From: Ampelomyces quisqualis
Lineage: Eukaryota > Ascomycota > Dothideomycetes > Pleosporales > Phaeosphaeriaceae
Reading direction: 5' to 3'
DNA length: 64,000 nt
Assembly (NCBI GenBank): GCA_018398575.1
Contig: JAGTXZ010000003.1
Coordinates: 1,364,001-1,428,000, forward strand
Below are positions 31,964-42,059 of the stretch, in pieces; position 1 is the stretch's first letter; each line of letters opens with the position of its first letter. The notes beneath the pieces are model-generated. The model was not told the DNA's origin, did no database searches, and saw nothing but the letters and a program-made list of their open reading frames with translations. The position numbers and the translations under genes are program-made.

Positions 31964-34900
31964 TCATCTCCTCTTGACAGCCTCTTCCATCTTCCTCACA
32001 AGCGCCTTCAGCCCTACACCTCTCTCGCAATTGCCCTCCAGCCACTCCTCCATCTTCTCTCTCACGCCTTTCATTCCCTTGAGCACCGGCATCTTCCCAC
32101 ATTCCTCAGCCTCAAGATGCATCAATGGATTCAAGAGTAGGTCGAGGCACTCTTGCCAAATTTCTGTCTGCCAGTACCTCTTCAGACTCTCCTTGATCTT
32201 GTATGTCTTTGTTGCACCAGCGCCCAGCGTGGCCCCTCGCTCGGCTACTGTAGATATATATTTGCCGAAAAGGAGGTTATGGACGATCCCAGCGAGACCG
32301 TGGTAGTCGATTTGGTAGGTCCAAGGACGAAGTTCGCGCATCTCAGCGCAGTCCGCTTCTGTCGTGGGCCAGTCAGCGATGAACTGGACGTCTGGCTTGA
32401 AAGCTTTCATGTCGATGCCGCGACCAAAGTCAATCAGCGCGACTCCCTTGGCGGCCCATCCATCACGTCCATCACGCTTATACTCTGAAGTCCAGAGCTC
32501 GTCCTTACCCAGGGCCTCAAAGCGCACAAGGATGTTGTCTGCTTTGAGATCGCCGTGGACGATACCTTTTGCGTGCAATGCTTCAACCGTGCGGAAGAGT
32601 TCGATGACGAAGAACATGGCAAGTTGCTCGTCCATGACTCCATTCTCGGCGCGAGTAATGTTTACCAGGTCGAGCAGGGTGCCCTGGTCGCAGAAATCCT
32701 CGACAAGGTAGCACTCGTCTTTGAAAACATGCATCTCGTGCGCGCTAACGATAGAATCTGCTGGCCGCGAAACTCCCAGCCGCCGCTTGGCTTGACGCAT
32801 AATGTAGAATTCCCAGGGCGTTGGTGGATCCTCCATCTTGATTGCTTCGAGAGGTTGGCGTTTGGGTCCGAACTCGCCCTTGCCCATTTGCGGGGCCCCA
32901 TTCTCATCATCATCATCCTCGGACACAGCGCTTGCAACCAGATACACAGGTGCGAATGCTCCCTTGCCGAGCTCTCGCTTGACTGTGTAGGTGCGTTCTG
33001 ACCCTATGAACTTCAACGTTGGCGGGATAGCTAGGTTGGTCATGGTTTTGTCACTCCCGTTCTTGCTTATCTTGGAGACTGCTTTGGTGTACTTGCGTAT
33101 CTCGGCACCTTTGCTGTAGCTCTCCTCGGTATCCGCAAAGTAGCCATCGTAAGTGTTGAGTGGGGGCTGAATCTCCTGGAGTATGGTTTTGCGGATTGAC
33201 TCGTCCACTGGATTGCATTGGGCGTCTTTGATGATGGGGCCATTTTGTTTCGCTGGCTTTGGCGAGTCCTGTTTGGCAGCTAATGGTCTCCGCTTGGGCT
33301 CCTCTGCAACTGGCTTTGTATCTCTTAGTGCTAATCTTGCCACCTTCCCTGGGCCGTTGACAACTTCTCCTAGTAGATCTGCGAAAGGGCTGCTGCATGG
33401 TTCATCGTCGTCCTCGAGGATGGCGAGCGTTCCTTTTGAGCGTGATGGTGTCTTGGCAGCGAAATACTCTTTCTGAGCGTAGCCAGTGGCGATGCCCAAG
33501 GACGACTCGGTATTCTCGACGATCGGTGTCATGAATGGTAGGCGGTTGTTAGCAGCCTGTCCAGGATCCCGATACGGCCGCATCGCGGGATTGTAGTCTT
33601 CTGGCGGCACCGGCACATATTTCGTGGGCAATGACGAAGGCGCGCCTGGCGAGGTAGGCGTAGTAAGCTCAGGGTCATAAAGATCTTCTGGTTCGTCTTG
33701 ATGTTGTGATGCATCTTCAAACGAGTCACCTTCAGCCTGTTCCGACTCTTCGTCCGAATCGCCTTGTCGATGATCTTTAGGGAGGTGCTTGCTCTCTGCG
33801 AATTCAGACCACGCTGACACACTCTTCGTGTCGGTGTCATCTGCCTCGGTGTCTGTATCGTTATGGTCCAGTACAGTGGTTCCCAAGGTGAAGTCGCCAG
33901 CCGTAGTCTCATCGCCGAACTCGCTGGTCGCGCACGATATCCCACCTGTCCCAGTACTTTCGCCAGCGCTGGTATACGCATCATCGTCCTCGTCGCTACT
34001 CTCTTCCCCACTTTGAGCTTCTGCGACATGGTCGTCAGGATTCTTGAGAGGCTCGTTGAAGATGTCGTAGATTTCATCCATGGCCTCCTTAGTATGTAGT
34101 GTCATGGTGGCTTCACGCGCGCCCTTCTTCCGGCGGATCTTAGGTCTACTTGGTGAATCCAAGTTGGTCTGAACTGTAACTTGTTAACTACCTTCTTCGC
34201 ATGTGCGAACATGTTCACATACTTGTTTGTGTTTCAGCACGAACTTCTTTCACGTCCATGACCTTGATCTTTCGTGTTCGGTTGGCCTTCTCCTCCCGTC
34301 GCGCCTTCCTTGCAGCCTTGGCCTTCTCCATCTCTTCTTGTGACGGTGGCGTATTCTCGTCATCGTTGAGCATGTTGTCGTCAACGCTGCCCTTCAGTGG
34401 CACGGTCCTCGGCTTCACAGATGCTTCTTCACTCCGCTTCATCGCTAGAGGCGATGTCTTGGGTTTCGATGCCTTCGGTGGTGCCGCTGCCTCAGCGACG
34501 TTTTTGGCGTCATCTTGCTCCTGGCGCCGTATCGCTTCCCAGTCGTGGTTCATCCAACCTCTGTGTTTAGCACGCAACTCTTCAAATGAGTATTCTTCAG
34601 ACATTGGGTTCTCACGGTTAGGATACACTTTTTCGAGATCGACGAAGACGACTTCGAGCCTCCCAGTCTTTGGGTTGACGGCTTGCTGATGCTCACGCAA
34701 TGGGTGTGGTTTGTAATTTTCGTCATTCAAGTTCGATTTGGTCTGAATACAAGAAGGCAAACGCCAACCAATTAGTCCTGTGATCGTAAATATGTGAGGG
34801 GATATGACACGGGGCCGCTCAACTCACCTCATCCTTGAAGACCATCATCTTTGCCACACCCGTGTTCTTCTTGCCGACCTTGAGAGTCTCCCCGACCCAT

Positions 34901-35808
34901 GGCCGTGCCTCTGCTGTGTTCTCTTTCTTTCGGTCTGCCAAAGACCCAATACTATCCCACCCTTTCATGCTGCCACTCGACCCTGTCCGCGCCGGCTCGT
35001 CGCTGTCGGAGAAGATTGCGAGTTTCGGCTTGCCTGATTTCGACGAAGTGCCAGCTGCGCGAGGCTGTTGTGCGTGAGGGTTGGCAGAATCTGGGGAAGG
35101 ATTTGCAAACGGATCAACTTTGGCTGCCAAAGCTGGGCGAATGGCGGGCAGAGCTGGGCTCGTCGGCTCGGGGCCTTCTTGCGGTCGGCTCTCGAATCGA
35201 TGTTGGAACTCGCCGTACTTGCGTACCAGGCGCTCAACTGGTCGAGCGTCACAGTCGATGCCCAGATTGTACACTTCCTCGGCCTGAGACCATCGCCCGG
35301 CTGCCTCCAGCCAGGCGGCAAATTCTTCGTAGAAGAGCGCCAACTTTTCGCCGATGTTGTGTCGCGCAAGGTATGCGAATGTCTCTCGTGGCGCGTCAGA
35401 GAAGAGTCTGATGTAGTGAAGCCACAGCTTGAGGTAGCGTGGATCGTTCTTGTAGTGCGTCGACGATTGGAAGGCTCTGGTCGCGCGCTCGAGTAGCGGA
35501 CACAGCTGTGACTGTGGTGTATTTTGTGCCGAGGGGTACGCATCTAGCGTCCACTTGACATATCGGTTGTAGATGTCCAGGGGGTCGTCCGACTCATCAA
35601 TGGCGAGCAACTCTTTTTCGTATTGCTGCCGAACACTGTTGTGCGCATCTTGAGTTTGCGACGGCGAAGGTGCACAGCCCGCGGCCATGGTGAGTGGAGG
35701 AGTGTACAGCTGTGCGAGCGCCTTTGCAGAGCGGCCGCTTGGAAGCGACTGGATGTTTTCCTTCTGGTTTTCGATCACCTCAAAGTCGACGAGGTCGTCG
35801 GAGCCCAT
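31964..35808 (-). CDS. MadBub spindle-checkpoint protein, BUB1-type kinase with two KEN boxes
   Basis: This is the kinetochore kinase and mitotic-checkpoint inhibitor of the Mad3/BubR1/BUB1 family. Three exons (35808-34828, 34742-34223, 34173-31964) give 1236 residues. In order: a KEN box at residues 16-18, the Mad3/BUB1 TPR region (about 60-190, with DPLDIYNRYVKWTLDAYP), a second KEN at 295-297, a Bub3-binding GLEBS-like stretch in exon 2 (GRLEVVFVDLEKVYP, EEYSFEELRAKHRGW), long acidic linkers, and a C-terminal kinase. The kinase has a glycine loop (LGKGAFAPVYLV), catalytic HGDLKADN and LIDFGRG. One gene therefore carries both the Mad3 signature (two KEN boxes) and the BUB1 signature (kinase). 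The catalytic Asp, Asn and DFG are present. Confidence 0.95.
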
Positions 35809-36199
35809 GGCGCCGGTGGGGGTATCAAAATTAGAAGAAGGAAGAAACCGGAACCCTGGATAGGGATAGGTAGAAGCAAGAGGCCTATCTGCTGTCGCTG
35901 TTGCTGTCGTAGAATGTTCAATGTTGTTCCGATGGTTAGCGGGGTCGCGTGGCGAGGGTGCTCGAGCGCGGCTTCCCTGTCAACTAGTGGTTGCCATGGG
36001 AACTGTACCACATTGGAGTCGCACCTTCACAAGCTCAACTTGCGCATTTGGAGACTGGCGGAAAACTACTGACGTGCTTTTCCTTCACTTTGGTTTAGTA
36101 TACTATAAGCACTTGTGCCCTACGATATGCACACAAGCGTGTATATGCTAGCCACACCTAATCGAAAACAACTCCCATTCGTCCGTGTGCCTTGTGAGC
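35809..36199. other. Upstream region of the MadBub gene
   Basis: About 390 bp lie between the MadBub start and the alcohol-dehydrogenase relic. No gene is visible. Confidence 0.4.
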
Positions 36200-36600
36200 A
36201 TTCGTCAGCTCAATCATCTTCGGTAACTCTTCTTAATATGGAGTTCAATAAGTCATCTGCGCCACAAATTTTGGCCCCCTTGAGAGCTGCCTCGGTTGTA
36301 TCGATGCCAATCACGAAACAAGGGCGCGGAGCATCCTACCGGACATATGAACCCAAGGGAATCTCCTTCATTGAATTTGCTGGCAACATGCCCCAAGCCC
36401 ATGGAGACCACACGCGCTGCTCCTTCGTGTCCAGTGGTGACTGGGTTTTCCCCGAGAATCAGGCCTTGATCGTTCGGTTCCATGACGTCGGAGTGGCAGA
36501 GGGAAGCACATGATATTTTCACGAGCAGGTCGTGGGCTTCCGGCGTGGGAATCGCAATCCCGTTGAGGTGGAGCTGATTGTCGCAGGCGTGGCTGTGAGA
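36200..36600 (-). pseudogene. Relic of a zinc alcohol dehydrogenase
   Basis: The minus strand from about 36590 reads NGIAIPTPEAHDLLVKISCA, then SLCHSDVMEP (zinc-ligand motif CHSD) and NPVTTGHEGAARVVSMG (the GHE motif), which is the N-terminal GroES-like half of a zinc-dependent alcohol dehydrogenase. At about 36330 the homology jumps, in a different frame, to a short piece of the nucleotide-binding half (GIDTTEAALKGAKICGADD). The expected ~120 residues between them, including most of the structural zinc site and Rossmann core, are absent, and a stop follows. No start or complete gene can be built. The segment looks like an internally deleted, frameshifted copy. Boundaries are approximate. Confidence 0.75.
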
Positions 36601-37365
36601 TCTGTCAGAATATGTTTGGTGTGCTCATCTGTCTCTGCTGAGGGTCGCCGGTTAGTGATGACCAAAACGCAGGAATTACTTGACGCGATGTTGGTGAGTT
36701 TGAGGACTTAGTATGGCTAAGATGTTTGGAACAAGCCGACACCAAAGCAAGGGAGGGTTGGCTGGTATAGAATAATTAGACATTAGCTATGTGGTATGTG
36801 CCGCGCCAAACATCTTGCACACCATGCCCCATGCGGAGCGGGAAAGCTGTACCGCAAGAATCATGTAAGAAAACTGTTGGAGCGCGACAAGTAGAAAGTC
36901 GGTCCAACGTTGGGTATACAAAAGGGAATGCTTCAATATCGAGTGACATGGGGAAATCGCGTTTAAATTACGCGATGGGTATCTTCTGAAGGAAATGAAA
37001 GAAACTCATATCGTCTGGAGGGTTACTGCCAGACGCGGATAAGTGCAGAGGTGATACGGACGGGGCTGTACTCCACTCTCAAGGACCCCGCTTTCGCACT
37101 TTCGCTCTTCACGATCGAGCGGAAATTCGAAACCTGTGGGTGACGAGTCGTTGCGTGACAGTTGCGGCCTGCAGCGGTGCTGCTATCGAATCTCCGCGCT
37201 GTGTTGTCGGCTGACTGAAACGTGTGGCGCTTCCAAGTACAAATTTGTCCACTGAAAGCCAACTGAATGTAACCAACGCATCATCTCGAAGACATAATGC
37301 ATCCGTGACCAAAGGACAGTTGGCCGTTCGAGGCTGCTGAGCAAAGCAATTGCAAAGGTCCCTGC
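36601..37365. other. Gene-poor stretch
   Basis: About 760 bp contain no supportable gene. The region sits between the dehydrogenase relic and a doubtful small open frame. Confidence 0.4.
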
Positions 37366-37722
37366 TCAAATAGCAGCGACTTCGCGACGCGCTGTCCACT
37401 TCCACGGCTTAACGTATCGGGTCCATCCGTCCCTGTCCTTTGGCGTCGAGGACTTTTTCGTCGATATCGGCTGGCCGATATTCGCCATGTACCGTGCGTA
37501 AGACACCTCCATCTTCCTCATGGCCTCTTCTTTGGCTTTTGCGCAAGCCATGGGATCGTGGTCCCAATCAGGATTGCTCTGCTGTCTATGGTCGCCGCGA
37601 TAGCGTGGCGATGCCCTGGGCCAGCCAAAGTCCTGGACGAGGAAAAGCATTGGAGGCGAGTCGATCTCCGTTCGACAGGACTCCATCGACATCTTTTCGC
37701 AGATGGTTGACAGTTCGGTCAT
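37366..37722 (-). CDS. Doubtful small protein, 118 residues
   Basis: This is a single open frame starting MTELSTICEKMSMES; the frame is open from an ATG at 37773, which would give 135 residues. It has no match I recognise. It ends with an ordered-looking, basic and aromatic stretch: KKMEVSYARYM-like residues followed by DGWTRYVKPWKWTARREV. No signal peptide or membrane segment is visible. The surroundings are repeat-rich and gene-poor, so this may be a lineage-specific gene or chance coding. Confidence 0.35.
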   Translation of the reverse strand: MTELSTICEKMSMESCRTEIDSPPMLFLVQDFGWPRASPRYRGDHRQQSNPDWDHDPMACAKAKEEAMRKMEVSYARYMANIGQPISTKKSSTPKDRDGWTRYVKPWKWTARREVAAI

Positions 37723-37773
37723 TGTGGTGACTGTGGCGCCTCTGATGCGCGGGCGTGAAAAGGAGGGAGGCAC

Positions 37774-38422
37774 TGTGATGCGGTGGCGACAATGTGGGCA
37801 AGGTGACGATTAGAAGTGAATGAAGCAGAGAGACGCAATGTGGTCGACGTTTGTATTGTTGTGATCCAAGATATGCAGGAGGATGAGTGAAACGTTGGAT
37901 GCACAAATTGAAAGGAGTGGAATGTCGAGATGCGATCGTGTCAGGGCGCCTCAGGAGGCAAATTCGTCGTTGGTCGACTTTAGCCGCACAACGCACCACC
38001 TAGTGCCACGGTGACCAGTCATTTTCGCATTCCAACCTGCAGTTCAATGACGTTCTGTGTAGTTGAAAGCTCATGCTGGGAATCCGTCCCTGTAGAGCAT
38101 CGCACAACCAGGGAACCTGTACTTTTGGGCGTTTGTTACCTTTGGCCGAGATCAATCCAAGGTGAGAGACCGAGTTGTTCGCCTGAGCGCGGAATTCTTT
38201 CTGAGAAGGTGCACAGATGTATCCCGGGGCTGAGCATATGCTTTAGGCGGCAGGTCAACTGACCATGGGATGTAGGTGCCCCGGTTGACGTGAATTGGGT
38301 TGCATCGACGGAACCACGAGCGAACTTTGAAGCTTTATTCTATGTAACTAGTAACGTTGCAGAATAATGCGAGCTGTGTAGCATGATGATTGATGTTCCT
38401 CCTCGGCCGTTTCGTCAGTGCT
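37774..38422. other. Gene-poor stretch before the MITE
   Basis: About 650 bp contain no supportable gene, up to the left target-site copy of the inverted-repeat element. Confidence 0.4.
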
Positions 38423-38431
38423 GGTGGTAAC
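38423..38431. repeat. Left target-site duplication of the MITE
   Basis: GGTGGTAAC directly before the left terminal repeat; the identical 9-mer follows the right terminal repeat at 38781-38789. Confidence 0.9.
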
Positions 38432-38780
38432 GGGAAACGTTATTGCCCACCCCCATAAGCAGTATTACCCACCCCCATAACTCGCTATCTTTACCGCCTC
38501 TAAAGTCACCCACGCACAAGAAATTTTTCTTAGTTGTTGCAGGCAAAATTAATATTTTAATTACATATTGCTGTTAAAAGAAAATTAAAAAGTTAGCAAA
38601 GAGGTGCTTCAATGTAGTACAGAAGTTGAGGATTTTAGAAATCCTTAATTTTCTTAATTTAGGTCTAACGAGATCTGAGTGTGGGGCTAGATTCACTTAA
38701 GATGGTTGGCTAATTTGGGCTTGGCAGCGTCTTAGGGGGGTGGGTAATACTGCTTATGGGGGTGGGCAATAACGTCTCCC
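38432..38780. mobile_element. 349-bp MITE with 45-bp terminal inverted repeats and 9-bp target duplication
   Basis: The left end (38432-38476) begins GGGAAACGTTATTGCCCACC and the right end, read on the minus strand from 38780 to 38736, begins GGGAGACGTTATTGCCCACC. Over 45 bases the two ends differ at one position. The 9-mer GGTGGTAAC lies immediately outside each end (38423-38431 and 38781-38789). Each terminal repeat itself contains two near-identical 17-mers, ATTGCCCACCCCCATAA and ATTACCCACCCCCATAA in the left arm. The interior (38477-38735) is AT-rich and codes nothing. Long terminal repeats and a 9-bp duplication are typical of Mutator-like elements, so I call it a non-autonomous MULE derivative; the superfamily is inference. 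Confidence 0.92.
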
Positions 38781-38789
38781 GGTGGTAAC
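38781..38789. repeat. Right target-site duplication of the MITE
   Basis: GGTGGTAAC directly after the right terminal repeat, identical to the copy at 38423-38431. Confidence 0.9.
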
Positions 38790-38865
38790 ATGCAGCAGCG
38801 GGAAGAAGCATGGTCAGAACATAGTTGAAACAGGTTTCATCTCCGGAGATTGTCGAGCACGTGGG

Positions 38866-38974
38866 GTACCCGCTCCCACGAACCGGGCTCCGGTCAGCTT
38901 GGGGAGCGGGTACGGAGTAGAGATTGTCGCTGCATACAAATTTCGTCCGTGCCACGACCAGCGACAATCTCTAC
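38866..38974. repeat. Two adjacent perfect inverted repeats
   Basis: GTACCCGCTCCC (38866-38877) pairs with GGGAGCGGGTAC (38902-38913), a 12-bp stem with a 24-base loop. Four bases later GTAGAGATTGTCGCTG (38917-38932) pairs with CAGCGACAATCTCTAC (38959-38974), a 16-bp stem with a 26-base loop. Both are perfect. They could be remnants of another small inverted-repeat element or a structured transcript. Confidence 0.85.
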
Positions 38975-39056
38975 CCCACCAACTGGGTACATTGCGGTAT
39001 CTCTTTTCTTTGAGAAAAAGAAGATTTATAACCTTATCTCTATAAAATCAGAGGAG

Positions 39057-39074
39057 GGAAGGGAAGGGAAGGGT
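39057..39074. repeat. Short GGGAA repeat
   Basis: The plus strand holds three GGGAA units followed by GGG. A TATAAAA sequence lies just before it at 39042-39048. Confidence 0.7.
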
Positions 39075-39234
39075 TGTAGAGTGTATTCAAAAGAATGTGT
39101 TCAAGTCAACGGAGGTACATCCCATGGTCAATTGACATGCCACCACATTGAATTCTTCTCCAACATGTTTACTGTCATCTTGAGGTGCTGCTTATCGTGT
39201 GCGTCAACTACCACTTGATCGTTTCTATCCCAAG

Positions 39235-39353
39235 TTTCACGGTATATCATGCCATCCAGGTTTCACGGTATAGCATGCTATCCAGGTTTCACGGTATATC
39301 ATGCTATCCAGGTTTCACGGTATGTCATTCTATCCAGGTTTCACGATAAGTCA
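39235..39353. repeat. 26-bp tandem repeat, about 4.5 copies
   Basis: Units start at 39235, 39261, 39287 and 39313, followed by a partial copy from 39339. Each begins TTTCACGGTATA or a close variant and ends CTATCCAGG or CCATCCAGG. Copies differ at a few positions. The array lies about 280 bases upstream of the small secreted-protein gene. Confidence 0.93.
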
Positions 39354-39629
39354 CTCAGTAGTCCATCTGAGAGGCGATGTTACACACTAGTCAACCTAAA
39401 AGCAAGTTACTCACTAGTCACTACTAACTAGTCTACCTCAGAAACAATACTTAACAACAGACTCGTCTGGGATTCTCCTCCAGAACACAAATCTCTCCTT
39501 CGCTTCAGAACACTTAGCAACGTTGAACGTAAAGGTAGAATTCTCTTGTACCTGCCTGCCGAGTGCTACTTAATATGTTCCTATGCTTACATTGTGGTTA
39601 TAGGCCTCCTCACTCTAGTAAAAGCTAGT

Positions 39630-40073
39630 ATGCAGTTCACCATCCAAACCATCGCGCTTTTCAGCGCCCTAGCATCCACTAGCTTTGCTTCCAACGTTTT
39701 CGCGACATTTTTCGACCAAGCCAACAAAAAGAGCGCCCTCAATTTTGATGTTAGCAACCCTTGCTGCTTCGCTCTTAACAACACAGTCGAAGTCTCCTTC
39801 TCTCAGGGGGGGGCTATCGGGAGCCCAGATGGTCCGTACTGCTTGTTCGCATTCAATGCAGATGGCTGCCAGGGCCCTCCCGAAGGCGACGCCAGGCAAG
39901 AAATCAGCAACCCGACGACCATACCAAATGCGCCTGGACAACGTATCTCGCTTAAAGAAGGGGTCAACGGCACCACGTCTCACTCATTTAAGTTTAGAGC
40001 TAGAAAATGCACCGAGATTCCCATCCCAGAAAAAGAAGAGAAAAAGTGCCCAGCCTTGAAGAGTCGCATCTGA
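39630..40073 (+). CDS. Small secreted cysteine-containing protein (effector-like)
   Basis: A single exon codes 147 residues. The start MQFTIQTIALFSALASTSFA is a typical signal peptide, cleaved near residue 20. The mature part has six cysteines (NPCC, PYC, DGC, RKC, KKC) and two potential N-glycosylation sites (NNT, NGT). It has no family that I recognise. The frame is open 28 codons upstream to 39546, but the ATG at 39630 gives the clean signal peptide. Size, secretion signal, cysteines and the repeat-rich, gene-poor setting fit the profile of fungal effector-type proteins; that role is inference and a cell-wall protein is equally possible. Confidence 0.7.
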   Translation: MQFTIQTIALFSALASTSFASNVFATFFDQANKKSALNFDVSNPCCFALNNTVEVSFSQGGAIGSPDGPYCLFAFNADGCQGPPEGDARQEISNPTTIPNAPGQRISLKEGVNGTTSHSFKFRARKCTEIPIPEKEEKKCPALKSRI

Positions 40074-42059
40074 TCACTCGTACTGTAGAGAAGGAGCATT
40101 TTCCCGCTAGCGGCTGGGACGTTGGCGGATTCAGCATAGACAAAACAGAAAGCTATGTCAATATCAACTCTTCTCTTTCCCACGTCTCGAAGCACAGGCT
40201 TCACCCGGCTGACTTGAAGTCTGTTAATGCGAGGGAAGGGTCCAGCCGCTGAAATCATGCACCACACACTAGGTGAGTGAAGTGATGGAGGCAATGATGT
40301 CCACGAGGGCTCGTACGTCTTTTTGTAACCCAGTGCCTTCTGGCATATCAGGCGAAAGCCTCGCGAGCACTCCAGAGTACAACGTTTTCGCCACCTTGAC
40401 GTAAAGTATAGTTTCGAAAGTCATTCTGGCCAGGCGAGGAATATAGGATCCAAGGATCCGCATCGGCTCTACTACTCGCAGACCTCGGAGAGCTTTAATG
40501 TGATAACCATGGTTAAGGTTTTGACATCCCGGGCCGTTCGCGTGCCCACGGTACCGTAGCCGGTGCTTTGGGATTCATGCCAGGCCGACATACCCCGCGC
40601 CCACCGCTCTTTTGCCAAATAATGCCCAACCGCCCAGATGAATGGTGCAATCACAATGAGCCGAGGAAATTCCCAGTGCTTTCTGTTACTTTGGGAGGTC
40701 GCTTGGAAGCAGTCGCTCAGGTGACCGACTGCATCAAAGCCCTAGTGTCACGCGTCATGCATTCTTCACCGCATCAGATCGCGGCATCGTGATACACACT
40801 ATCGTGCGATTCAATACTATCGAGATCGGGAGGCCTATTGTAAAGCAATGGGTGCCAAGTCGGTAACACATAGGGTGATCACCGTCATGAACGGTGGACT
40901 TCTTACTTGTCGCACTGTAAGGGGAAATGCTACGCCACGTGGGATTGTGCGATATCAACAGCCCGTTATTAGTTGTCTCCAATACTGTTTTGGACAGCAC
41001 CAGAATTTCATGCCATGAGAAGGGCACAGCTCATACACAACCTGTTTGGGCGTTCAGTAAAGATGCTCTCCTGCATATTACAACAGAATATCTGCCGCGG
41101 GCCAATCAGTTCTGTGCGCTCACCGCCCATGTTAAGGACACCGGATTGACCGTCCGGGGAGCTACCGGGCCAGCCACACCGCAACGAAGGTTCGGCATTT
41201 CATGGAAGCCTCAGTAAGTCGCATTACTCGAAGAGACTACGCAAGTTTGGGCCTTTGCCTCGATCTGCGCGCGTCACAGCGAGCACGGCAGATTTTCCAC
41301 CGCTTGGAAGAACTCCGCAAACAACATGAACAGCCCATAGTCAACCTATGGGCCGTAGTCGGGCGTAATGCTATCTCACGCTTCGATTTTGCATGGGCTG
41401 AGTAAAGTTGACTTGCAGGCTGAATACGGCTACGGCTACGAAGTAGGGTGCATCATGAACGGCCCGCCAGCGGCCAGACTGGAACGCCGAAGCGGCATCT
41501 TCTCTCTTGCCGGACCTTGGCTTCCCTGTTTCAATCAGTACCACCTAGAAGGCACCACCCCCAGCACGCAAATCACCGTATCTACCAGATACATAGTCCA
41601 TACATCACGCCGTCTCTCGGATCTGCCACTCCCTGCAGAACGTAGCTCGCGTTCATTCGCTCTCCTTCCCCGCGCCACCATCCGTGTCATTCTGGTCCAA
41701 GGAATAATCTAACAGGAGACGGTAAGTATGTGGTTCGTTTCTTGACAACATGACACCACTGCTCCGGCGCTGGCCATGTTGCGTCCATGGCTGGGTCGCC
41801 TCTAGCGAAGAATTCATATAGTTCCCACACGCCTGCCTGCTCCTTCGTGTCCACTTTCCGACCACAGCCTTTCCATTTCGAGTAACTAGTCCCTATACCC
41901 GGGGATCTGATCTGATCCGGCGCCTTATCTTCCTGGCCCGCCTCCGCTCGGACCCCACCAACGTCTATTTCATCTTTCTACATCCTTCCGCACTGTGATC
42001 AATTGTCTCGCGATCTTTGCATCTTCTTCAACCCAATGCTAAATGGTTGATCGTTGGCC
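40074..42059. other. Two kilobases without a supportable gene
   Basis: Several short open frames exist on both strands, none with recognisable homology. The minus strand at 40472-40690 has one hydrophobic stretch (FPRLIVIAPFIWAVGHYLA) that could be part of a decayed gene, but I cannot build a model. The end of the gap is the upstream region of the permease. Confidence 0.4.

Noticed and set aside
40269..41027. Series of minus-strand frames, one with a hydrophobic stretch
   Set aside because: I could not join them into a gene with plausible splice sites, and I recognise no family; possible decayed gene only.
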